Of a DNA stretch of 64,000 nucleotides, positions 23,571 to 31,232 are shown piece by piece. Made by a program: the position numbers and the translations under genes. The notes under the pieces were generated by a model. That model saw only the letters and a program-made list of their open reading frames with translations, ran no database searches and was not told the DNA's origin. Source of the stretch: CAYHXN01 sp964373675 (GTDB lineage Bacteria; Patescibacteriota; Minisyncoccia; UBA6257; WO2-44-18); NCBI GenBank assembly GCA_964373675.1, contig CAYJVO010000002.1, positions 1 to 64,000 on the forward strand. Reading direction: 5' to 3'. The stretch's first letter is position 1. Each line of letters opens with the position of its first letter.

Positions 23571-24295
23571 CATCGTTGTAAAATATAAATAATCTTTGCC
23601 CCCCAGCGGTTTTCTAAATAATTCCTCAATGGTCTGCTGAAAGAGACCAATCGGTAAACCAATTTCCGCAATCGTCCTCTAAGCCCGTCAAAAATCCGTG
23701 GAGTGATAAAATACTCTCTGTCCACTAATTGAAAATATTTAAGAACTGTCTTTTTAAAAATTGCCGGGGTTAAAATCGTAATATGATTATTACGTTCATG
23801 ATAAGCGGGAAACTCGCCATGCTGTAAAAAATATTGGCGATTTACGGGAGAAGCCACATTGATAGAGGACATTATCAGCAAACCGCCGGGCTTGAGAACC
23901 CGCCGCGCTTCGCGGATAAAATTATGAGGATTTTCCAAATGCGGGATCAAACACCAGCCAGTAACCACATCAAAAAATTTATCCGGCCAAGGAATAGATT
24001 GAAAGCTTAAATCAGCAGTTTTAAATTCTTTTAAAAAACTAACTCTTTCCGGATTGAGATAATTACCGATATCCACGCCATAAATATTTCGGTAACCAGC
24101 TCCATGAACAGCCGAGATGAATCCGCCGCTCGCCGCGCCGCAATCCAAAACCGCGGCTCCATAGAGAGGGCCGACATATTTTTGAAAAACCTCTAAGCCC
24201 CTGCCGCGGCGAATGGTCGGCCCGGTAAATTTACTTAGCCGTTCTTTAACTGTTTCATGATGCTTTTTAAGTTCTTCAGGAGATAGGTACTGCAT
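23570..24295 (-). CDS. Class I SAM-dependent methyltransferase (paralogue 1)
   Basis: The 241-residue protein opens MQYLSPEELKKHHETVKERL, has the SAM-binding segment VLDCGAASGGFI and VDIGNYLNPERV, then PDKFFDVVTGWCLIPHLENP and VLKPGGLLIMSS. It shares its plan with the next gene upstream (24306-24986), so the two come from a duplication. A role in methylating a sugar or a lipid-linked intermediate is likely from context. The stop codon is joined directly to the terminal repeat of the GIY-YIG element. Confidence 0.87.
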   Translation of the reverse strand: MQYLSPEELKKHHETVKERLSKFTGPTIRRGRGLEVFQKYVGPLYGAAVLDCGAASGGFISAVHGAGYRNIYGVDIGNYLNPERVSFLKEFKTADLSFQSIPWPDKFFDVVTGWCLIPHLENPHNFIREARRVLKPGGLLIMSSINVASPVNRQYFLQHGEFPAYHERNNHITILTPAIFKKTVLKYFQLVDREYFITPRIFDGLRGRLRKLVYRLVSFSRPLRNYLENRWGAKIIYILQR

Positions 24296-24305
24296 AGATT
24301 CTAAA

Positions 24306-24986
24306 TTACTTCTTTCTTAACACATAATAAATATAGCGGCCAAACCATTGATTTGCCGGAAGGATTTTTTTAAGCAGTTTATTCAAAAATAAAAATTTAA
24401 ATTCTGATTTTGAATATTCGGTTGTCACTAAATCAAAATACTTCAAAAAAGTCTTTTTAAAAATTGCGCGGGTAAAAAATGTAATGTGATTATCGCCTTC
24501 CAAAAAATGATAAATATCGCCGCGCCAGAAAAAGAGCAGCCGATTCAAAATATGAAATGGGTTTGGAGTGGAAATAATAAATATCCCGCCCGATTTTAAA
24601 ACCCGAAACACTTCCCGTCCGAAAAAATAAGGATTCTCTAGGTGCTCAACCAGTTGGGAAGCTATTACTCCGTCAAAATGACTATCCGGCCACGGCAATT
24701 TATCCAAGCATAAATCAGCTTTAGAAAATTCGAATTTCTTGGCCGGCTCAGAACGATAATCATCAATGTCCGCGCCAGTCAAATTCTGATAACCGGCTTC
24801 CGAAAACTGCGAAAGCAGGGAGCCATCGGCTGATCCGCAGTCTAAAATCGGCCGCGAACGATCGGGCAAATATTTTTCCGCTAAACCTAAAATCTTGCCG
24901 CTGCGAATATCCCAACTGGAACGCTGCTGCAGATGCAATAGCTCATTTTGTCTATTTTTTATTTCATCTGGATCAAGGTATTTCAT
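24306..24986 (-). CDS. Class I SAM-dependent methyltransferase (paralogue 2)
   Basis: The 226-residue protein starts MKYLDPDEIKNRQNELLHL and has ILDCGSADGSLLSQF, GADIDDYRS, and HFDGVIASQLVEHLENPYFF with VLKSGGIFIISTP. It is a diverged copy of the gene downstream. The frame extends three codons to 24995 (MCG), but those codons are the terminal repeat CCCGCACATAAC of the element at 24987-25092, so the native start is uncertain. No ribosome site is visible. Confidence 0.86.
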   Translation of the reverse strand: MKYLDPDEIKNRQNELLHLQQRSSWDIRSGKILGLAEKYLPDRSRPILDCGSADGSLLSQFSEAGYQNLTGADIDDYRSEPAKKFEFSKADLCLDKLPWPDSHFDGVIASQLVEHLENPYFFGREVFRVLKSGGIFIISTPNPFHILNRLLFFWRGDIYHFLEGDNHITFFTRAIFKKTFLKYFDLVTTEYSKSEFKFLFLNKLLKKILPANQWFGRYIYYVLRKK

Positions 24987-25092
24987 CCCGCACATAACTA
25001 AGACTGCAGCAACGCTGCAATCCTATTTTAACTTTTTAACTTTTTTCACCATAATATATCTAATTTTTAAAATAGTCTTAGTTATGTATGGG
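24987..25092. repeat. 106-bp inverted-repeat element with CCCGCACATAAC termini
   Basis: The 19-bp ends (CCCGCACATAACTAAGACT and a complement with one mismatch) are those of the palindrome-array element at 9975-10187. The centre is AT-rich apart from a GCAGC/GCTGC hairpin. The element supplies the last residues and TAA of the gene at 25078 and touches the start codon of the next gene. No coding frame. Confidence 0.8.
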
Positions 25093-26436
25093 ATGCAATA
25101 TAAGATTGGCCAAGCGTTCTCCTGATTTGCCATCCAACCATACACAGGCATTTTTAGCAATTGCACTATTTCCTTCTCTGCCAATAGAAGGATTGGCTAA
25201 ATAATATCTTGCCAACTCAACTAATTCCTGCGGACTGCGGGCAATTTTAAGCGAGCCCTGATTAATAACTGCTTGCTGATGTTCATATTCATAATACCGT
25301 CTTAAACTGTCCCAAAAGGGCTTTGGTTTTTCTCCGTCAAGGCCAATTAGCACGATGGGTTTATTGAAAATCGCGGCGTCCAAAACAATGCTTGAGGGGC
25401 TTGTGACTGCCACATCGCTATGGTAGATCAGATCGGCCAGATGTTCATCATCGCCGCGGCGTAGTAAGGATTCTTCCAATCGGGCCGCGCTTTTAGGAAT
25501 GTCAAAAACCATATACGGCGGCGGAGTAAAATCGCTTATTTCCGCTCCTCCAAAAATCGGAAAGCGCACCACTACCTGTTCTCCAACGCCGGCTAAAATC
25601 TTCAATAAATATTTATTAAAAGAAGTGTCGCCGGTCCAAATATCACTCGGCGGAGTCACAAAAATCAATTTCCGATTCGGATCTAATTTCAGTTTTTCAA
25701 AAAATTCTTTGCGAGGCGTTCGTTTTCCTAAAATGTAATGATCGTAGTGAGGATACCCCACCACTGCTGTCACATCAGCAGGCACACTGTGATATTTAAC
25801 AGCCCAATCTTTAATCTGATTATTCTGCACCGCTAAGATATCTGGTAAGGTACGCAGCAATCCCTTAGTTGTCATGGCGTCCCAAGAACGACTCATCGCA
25901 ATGCTTTTAATACCTTTTCTTCTAGATTCTCTGACTAAATAAGTGTCACTGTACTCCTGAACTCGCAAATCCTGAATGTCAGTAGCAAAAACTAACTGCG
26001 GCTGGTATTTGGCAAACAGGGCGTCATAGCCGCCAGCCGGTACTAACCAATAATCAAGCCAGCGAAAAAATTTTCTGACTAATCCAAAACTGCCCAACCA
26101 GCTCAGAAAAGAAGTGAACCAATAGCGCAAATAATTGCGATCTTTCCCTAACTGCACCAGCTTATGAATTTTTTTGCTGCGATTATGCAGTAAATTCCAC
26201 GATAAAACGTGAAATAAGAGATTGATTTTAGAGAGAGGACGAAACGGCACTTCCTCCACAATTATATTGCCTCCCCCAAACTCTTTTTGAAAAAATTCTC
26301 CCTTTTTCTCTGGTACTAAAAGTACAATTCTAAGATTTGGCTGACTTTTTAACAAAGCAAAGGCGTCGGTCTCCAGTATATTACGGACAACCAGATTGAA
26401 AAAACCGGTAAAGAAAATTGTTTTGGGAGGATTCAT
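25078..26436 (-). CDS. GT-B / CDP-glycerol-type transferase (third paralogue)
   Basis: The 452-residue protein resembles the proteins at 1-1233 and 6742-8157 in length and order of motifs: SMSRSWDAMTTKGLL, KLIFVTPPSDIW, then HSDVAVTSPSSIVLDAAIF with NKPIVLIG near the C-terminus. It is the most divergent of the three. It should transfer a glycerophosphate or sugar unit to a surface polymer. The last codons and stop are encoded by the inverted-repeat element at 24987-25092. The start overlaps the end of the flippase gene. Confidence 0.72.
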   Translation of the reverse strand: MNPPKTIFFTGFFNLVVRNILETDAFALLKSQPNLRIVLLVPEKKGEFFQKEFGGGNIIVEEVPFRPLSKINLLFHVLSWNLLHNRSKKIHKLVQLGKDRNYLRYWFTSFLSWLGSFGLVRKFFRWLDYWLVPAGGYDALFAKYQPQLVFATDIQDLRVQEYSDTYLVRESRRKGIKSIAMSRSWDAMTTKGLLRTLPDILAVQNNQIKDWAVKYHSVPADVTAVVGYPHYDHYILGKRTPRKEFFEKLKLDPNRKLIFVTPPSDIWTGDTSFNKYLLKILAGVGEQVVVRFPIFGGAEISDFTPPPYMVFDIPKSAARLEESLLRRGDDEHLADLIYHSDVAVTSPSSIVLDAAIFNKPIVLIGLDGEKPKPFWDSLRRYYEYEHQQAVINQGSLKIARSPQELVELARYYLANPSIGREGNSAIAKNACVWLDGKSGERLANLILHPIHN

Positions 26437-27818
26437 TTGCCTATAAATAACTTCTTACCGATGCGCCAAAAATTTAATAAAAACTCCTTATCTTTATGCC
26501 CAAAAACAAACAGATTTTTAGCTTTAAAACGGAACTCCGGGTATTTTTTAATCAATTCCGAATAAAAAAAGACAGTGCGCTCCAAATAAGTTGCGGCATA
26601 AACTAAGCCGGATCCCACAACCCCAAAAATAGGCAAGAAAATAACAGACCCGACGGGAATAACCAGCACCTCGTTGATAAACCGCATCGCCAGCACCCGG
26701 TGTTCACGAAGGACGCTAAGCAACATTTTTAGAATTTTATATACGCCAAACAAAGGCAAAGCAAAAAGCATAACGCGGAAAATTGGAATCGCGGGCGCGT
26801 ATTGTGGAAAAACCCATACCACTAAAGGAGGAACGGCTACTACGCCGATGATCAAAAAACTAATACCGAGCCAAACAGCGTACTTGGCTGACTGTTTAAA
26901 AATGTAGCTTAACTCATCGCGACGATCGGCTTTAAGCGCCACGATAGGCGCAAGCCCATCCAAAGGCATCAAACCCTCCATAAAGGCTACTAGATTTACG
27001 GCCAGCGAGTAAAAAGCGACCGCCTCGGTGTTAATAAAGACTTTTACGAACCAAGGCATGGTATTTTTTGTTACTCGGGAAAACGCGTAGCGGAGCATCG
27101 CCCATTTGCCGTAAGTCTTCATCAGGGGGCCTATAATGCCCTGAGAATAAATTTTCACCGAACTGAAAGCGGCGCGATATCTCTTTATAAATGCCGAAAA
27201 GAAAAGCACCGTAAACGCCGCCGCTTCTCCGATTACATGGATCGCAATTACTTCCACAATGGTAAACTGATACCAGAAAATGGCGGCGATAATTAAAATT
27301 AGTTTGGCCGCTTCGCGAACAGCCGGCACGCTCTGATACGAGAAAGAAATTACTGATTTTAAAAAAGTAGCGGTGACGCCTTCCAGCGCCCTGATAAGAA
27401 TTAGGGCGCTCACAATCTTTACAAAAAGGGCAATATCTTGATCGTACCAATGCGCAATTATTTCCGAGCCGAAAAATACCGCAACGGTCATCAAGGCCGC
27501 AAAACCAACCTTAAAAATTACCAATTCCCCAAAAAGACGCTTTGCCCGATCCGGCTGCTCCGTGTTGAAATAACGCCGAATGTCCACCCCCACCACCGAA
27601 TCAATAAACTGAAAAATATTCACGCTCTGAAGAATAGCAACGAACGAAAGCAACAGCTGATAAAGGCCAAATTGGAAAATACTTAAGGACTTAATGATAA
27701 AAAATGAATTTAATAATCCGGCTGCTGTCGCGGCAGTACCATAAAACCGTTTCAGTGTTTCACCTTTAAGAAAATAATGCGAAAGCGGCTTTTTTTGATC
27801 TTTGGGATTAATAATCAT
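26433..27818 (-). CDS. Wzx-type oligosaccharide flippase (MOP superfamily)
   Basis: The 461-residue protein has about twelve hydrophobic segments spread over its length, with an N-terminal stretch (GTAATAAGLLNSFFIIKSLS, FGLYQLLLSFVAILQSVN) typical of polysaccharide biosynthesis/RfbX exporters. It would move a lipid-linked oligosaccharide across the cytoplasmic membrane. It sits between glycosyltransferase genes, starting one base after the stop of the GT4 gene upstream, as expected for a Wzx in a glycan operon. No Wzy polymerase is identified with certainty; the split membrane protein at 18231-20136 is a candidate. Confidence 0.88.
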   Translation of the reverse strand: MIINPKDQKKPLSHYFLKGETLKRFYGTAATAAGLLNSFFIIKSLSIFQFGLYQLLLSFVAILQSVNIFQFIDSVVGVDIRRYFNTEQPDRAKRLFGELVIFKVGFAALMTVAVFFGSEIIAHWYDQDIALFVKIVSALILIRALEGVTATFLKSVISFSYQSVPAVREAAKLILIIAAIFWYQFTIVEVIAIHVIGEAAAFTVLFFSAFIKRYRAAFSSVKIYSQGIIGPLMKTYGKWAMLRYAFSRVTKNTMPWFVKVFINTEAVAFYSLAVNLVAFMEGLMPLDGLAPIVALKADRRDELSYIFKQSAKYAVWLGISFLIIGVVAVPPLVVWVFPQYAPAIPIFRVMLFALPLFGVYKILKMLLSVLREHRVLAMRFINEVLVIPVGSVIFLPIFGVVGSGLVYAATYLERTVFFYSELIKKYPEFRFKAKNLFVFGHKDKEFLLNFWRIGKKLFIGK

Positions 27819-28889
27819 TTATACGAAAACTTTTATTAGTTTTTCTATGAGGGTGGGTAAATTATGCCTCTCAATGATTAAGGTCCTCAGGCGTTTACCT
27901 ATTTGTTTACGCTCTTCTTCGTTCAATATTATTAAATTTAAAATTTTATGCGCTAAATCAATCGGGTCCTGCGACTTAAACATTAATAAACGATCAAGAT
28001 CGTGCGGGAAAATTTCTTTAAACGTCTCATTAGTTACTAATACCGGCAATTCGCAAGCCATCGCCTCTAAAGTAGTCTTATCAAAACTGCCAGTGCGCGT
28101 CAGGTTTACAAAAAGGTCGTGTTCATTGTAGATAATAACAGTCTGATAATTGGGGACCTTCGGACGAAATTCCACTAATGCCGGGAGATTCAATTCTTGT
28201 ATTAAATTTTTAATTTTTTCATAATATTCTTTTTCATCCGGTTTGCCCGGCGTCGGCTCGCCAACGATCGTCAAACTAACATCTGACTTTGACTGTTGAA
28301 TTATTGCCAGAGCGCGCAATAAAGTCTCTAAATCCTTTACCGGCGCAATCCTCCCTAAAAAAAGAACTTTGAACTTTGAACTTTGAACTTTGAACTTGAG
28401 CGGCTCAAACCGCTCTGTGTCTATTCCCTGCTGCAAAATCGTTAATTTTTTACTTCTCAGCGGATAAGCCAGCCGAGTTGAGGTAACGATTTGATCTGCG
28501 AGCCAAGCGGCAAGCCGTAGTTTTAAATTAGCAAGATAATGCGCATACCACAGAATTATTTTTTTACCCCACAACTTCCAGAAAACTCCGCCTAAAATAA
28601 TATATTCTGGATTCATATGCACAAAAACAGCGTCGTAATCATTCCTCAATCGCCAAATATATTTATAAAATCTCAAAATATAAATTAACCGTCGCATCCA
28701 ATTCCTAATTCCTTCTTTACCCAACGAATACACCTTTACACTCTCCGGTAATTCCGCTCGGCCACGATAAAGACAAATCACCGAGATTTGTTTAACTCGC
28801 TGTGCCAATTCCTCAATCCAACGGTGATAGATGCCTAAAACATCATCATCTTTGTCTACTTTTTGGGTGATGAATAACAATCTTGCCAT
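27819..28889 (-). CDS. GT4-family glycosyltransferase
   Basis: The 356-residue protein has LFLGRIAPVKDLETLLRA and a C-terminal GSFDKTTLEAMACELPVLVT donor site (ExxxxxxxE type), typical of GT4. A low-complexity stretch LKFKVQSSKFKV just before the donor-domain strand is encoded by five tandem copies of an ACTTTGA-type unit (about 28365-28400). It should add one sugar to a lipid-linked acceptor. It overlaps the next GT4 gene upstream by 34 bases and the flippase gene follows directly. Confidence 0.9.
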   Translation of the reverse strand: MARLLFITQKVDKDDDVLGIYHRWIEELAQRVKQISVICLYRGRAELPESVKVYSLGKEGIRNWMRRLIYILRFYKYIWRLRNDYDAVFVHMNPEYIILGGVFWKLWGKKIILWYAHYLANLKLRLAAWLADQIVTSTRLAYPLRSKKLTILQQGIDTERFEPLKFKVQSSKFKVLFLGRIAPVKDLETLLRALAIIQQSKSDVSLTIVGEPTPGKPDEKEYYEKIKNLIQELNLPALVEFRPKVPNYQTVIIYNEHDLFVNLTRTGSFDKTTLEAMACELPVLVTNETFKEIFPHDLDRLLMFKSQDPIDLAHKILNLIILNEEERKQIGKRLRTLIIERHNLPTLIEKLIKVFV

Positions 28890-30028
28890 GATTTTTTAAT
28901 TGCATCTAAATACTGCTGCTTAGTTGGCCAATTTTTTAAAAGGTTATTCTGCCCATCAATAACTCTCCTTCGTTCCGCGGGATTGGCTATTAACTCTTCT
29001 AAAACCTCGATGAGCCGCTTTTTGTCGCCTACCGGCACCACTCGGCCAATAGCCGCACCGACATCGGTCATAACCACCGGCAGACCGGCCGCCGCCGCCT
29101 CAACCGCCGCCAGACCGTAACCTTCGTAGTTGGAGGTCAATAAAAATAAATCCGCGGTCTTGTAATAAGAAATCAGATCATCCGTCCAGGGCTCAATAAT
29201 TGCGTTATTTTGCAATTTTAAATTTTCAATTTTAAATTTTAAATTTTGGCGTTCCGGACCATCGCCAACGATCAATAACAAAGGATTTCCGACGCTTGAT
29301 GCCTGACGCTTGACGCGATTAAACGCCTCGATTGCTAATCCGATATTTTTCTCTCGCGACAATCGAGAGGCCACGAGAATAATAAAATTGTGGCTCGGAT
29401 ATTTTCTGTGAAGATCGATCTTGATTGGAGATTTTTTTATTTTTTTAACGTCAACAAAAATTGGCCGCACTTCAATTTTGGACTCGGGATAATCAATTTG
29501 CGAAATAACGGATTTTTTAATCCGATCACTAACTACCCGCAGGCGGTCGGCCTTTTTAATTAAAAACTTCGCCAGCAAAACCCGGATTTTATTCTTTAAT
29601 GACTCCTTCGCGAAATACGGGCTTAAAAAATCCGTATGCGCTTGAAGCTCTAACGGAATTTTGAATTTCTTTTTCAGAGGATAGCCCACTAAGCCGGTCT
29701 CAAAAGGATCCTGCGCCGTTACTAGATAATCCGAATGCTTCAAGCTTTTATCCGAATTATCCGAACTCAAAATATATTTGGCGATTTTGTAGGCATCCCA
29801 AAAATAAAAAGGCTTGAGGCGCGTATTGGTGGAATAAATCCAAGCGTTCGCAGTTATTGCTTTTTTGTTCGGGGCATTCGGATAGCGGTTCGTATTATTC
29901 GGATTATCTTTTGTGTAAACTATGATGTGCAGCTCCTCGACAAGTTGAGCGTACTCAATCATCCTCTGCCGAACAGCCGAGTTTTCTTTAAAAATATTTG
30001 AATCTGCTGATAACATTAAAAGCCGCAT
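28856..30028 (-). CDS. GT4-family glycosyltransferase with several micro-repeat inserts
   Basis: The 390-residue protein has LVASRLSREKNIGLAIEAF and NYEGYGLAAVEAAAAGLPVV, the standard GT4 donor site. At least three inserts derive from short repeats: NPNNTNRYPNAPNKK near residue 45, a segment SSDNSDKSLKHSD near 90, and QNLKFKIENLKLQNN in the donor domain. A VKRQASSVG stretch matches the TGACACCTGATAC repeat family. Despite these, all core motifs remain intact. It should transfer a sugar to a lipid-linked glycan. Confidence 0.9.
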   Translation of the reverse strand: MRLLMLSADSNIFKENSAVRQRMIEYAQLVEELHIIVYTKDNPNNTNRYPNAPNKKAITANAWIYSTNTRLKPFYFWDAYKIAKYILSSDNSDKSLKHSDYLVTAQDPFETGLVGYPLKKKFKIPLELQAHTDFLSPYFAKESLKNKIRVLLAKFLIKKADRLRVVSDRIKKSVISQIDYPESKIEVRPIFVDVKKIKKSPIKIDLHRKYPSHNFIILVASRLSREKNIGLAIEAFNRVKRQASSVGNPLLLIVGDGPERQNLKFKIENLKLQNNAIIEPWTDDLISYYKTADLFLLTSNYEGYGLAAVEAAAAGLPVVMTDVGAAIGRVVPVGDKKRLIEVLEELIANPAERRRVIDGQNNLLKNWPTKQQYLDAIKKSWQDCYSSPKK

Positions 30029-30034
30029 ATTTAA

Positions 30035-30056
30035 AAGCCTAGCAATTGCTAGGCTT
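30035..30056 (-). terminator. Palindromic terminator after the chimeric gene
   Basis: The 22-nt perfect palindrome AAGCCTAGCAATTGCTAGGC(TT) is followed on the minus strand by TTTTAAATA. It lies between the chimeric gene and the GT4 gene. Confidence 0.65.
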
Positions 30057-30080
30057 AATTGATTCTAGCCTATTTTAAGA

Positions 30081-31181
30081 CTATTTCACAATCTTAACAG
30101 AATCTTTACCTTCGAAAGAAAGATTATTCAACGTTTTTCCCTTAACAATACCTTCTGTATCTCCGGGCCGCAAATTAGTTCTCCGTGTATCAAAGTGGCA
30201 AATCAAATCCAAAAAGCCATCATTATTTATATCCTCTCCATTTTTATTACAAAACACCAAGCTTTTTTCTTCACCTGTTTTACCAAACGTTAAGGAAATT
30301 GTATCCACAACACGAGGTGCATCAAAATTACCATCCGATAATAGAGCTATGGGAATCATACCATGGCTTTTACTATTAATTGCATTAGGATCGCTACCGG
30401 GTTTGATGTCTATATTAATTTGCTTTATAAGCGGATCACCTAAAAATCTAAAAGCTAAGTCGTTAAGAGCTCCAATAAACTGCCATTGCCCTTGTTTAAA
30501 ATACATTAAATGGCCGTTTGGATAAATGTCTATGAAATCCGGGGGGTCCCAGGCACGAATCAAAGTGTTGTCACTCTCAATCACCATGGCGTAGGGAACA
30601 TTTGCCGCCAGAACAAGGGGGGCTGTGGTAATATCTAGTACTGTAACAAATGAAGTAAGATCGCACGGGACGCCAGAAATTGTATATGAAGCCAGCGAAG
30701 CGCCGAAAGGAAAATCTGGGAAAGTGCTGATGGTGTCAATCTGATAAAAATGGATGTTGAATAAAGAACCGCAAACGGGCATTTGAATCTTCGACACCCG
30801 GCCTCCTTTTTTACCCTTAACGCCTTTAAATTTAACATCAACATCTTTTGGTTCGGGCATCCCTTCCCAAGAATCAAAAAGCCAAATATCTCTATTTCTG
30901 GCGACCCTTGCTATAATCCCAGCGCTTCCTCCATTCCAAACACCACACTCCACAAAACTGCCCTCAATACCATTCTTTTCTAGATTAAGAGCTTGCTCGT
31001 AGAGATTAGAAAGTCTTCGATAAGAGAGCAATGTATACGGTTTAACTTTTAAAATAAGTATTATTTTTTTGAGCTGGAATAAGTCACTGGGCTTAATTCC
31101 AGCAAAAAATTTTCTTGTGGCTTTTATCTTCAGATACAGCCATTGAGTCAAAGCATTGCTTTTTAATAATTTTTTGATCAT
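30081..31181 (-). CDS. Chimeric protein: TylF-like methyltransferase N-terminus joined to a secreted-type beta domain
   Basis: Residues about 1-120 match the start of a TylF-like methyltransferase (GSFVECGVWNGGSAG, IWLFDSWEGMPEP) but the catalytic C-terminal half is absent. After a lysine/glycine stretch (VKFKGVKGKKGG) the protein changes to a beta-rich region, and then to IDIKPGSDPNAINSKSHGMI with EDINNDGFLDLICHF. That is a domain usual in secreted or surface proteins and includes an EF-hand/dockerin-like DINNDGFLDL loop. There is no signal peptide, so the exported part would stay in the cytoplasm. It looks like a recombination between two genes and may be non-functional. A good promoter precedes it. 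Confidence 0.75.
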   Translation of the reverse strand: MIKKLLKSNALTQWLYLKIKATRKFFAGIKPSDLFQLKKIILILKVKPYTLLSYRRLSNLYEQALNLEKNGIEGSFVECGVWNGGSAGIIARVARNRDIWLFDSWEGMPEPKDVDVKFKGVKGKKGGRVSKIQMPVCGSLFNIHFYQIDTISTFPDFPFGASLASYTISGVPCDLTSFVTVLDITTAPLVLAANVPYAMVIESDNTLIRAWDPPDFIDIYPNGHLMYFKQGQWQFIGALNDLAFRFLGDPLIKQINIDIKPGSDPNAINSKSHGMIPIALLSDGNFDAPRVVDTISLTFGKTGEEKSLVFCNKNGEDINNDGFLDLICHFDTRRTNLRPGDTEGIVKGKTLNNLSFEGKDSVKIVK

Positions 31182-31190
31182 AGACTTTTT

Positions 31191-31218
31191 ATTATACAGT
31201 TTAAGGTTTTTTTCTCAA
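31191..31218 (-). promoter_or_regulatory. Sigma-70-type promoter of the chimeric gene
   Basis: On the minus strand TTGAGA (31213-31218), a 16-base spacer, and TATAAT (31191-31196). The ATG is at 31181, so the transcript would have almost no leader. Confidence 0.65.
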
Positions 31219-31232
31219 CTTGTTGTTGCCTT

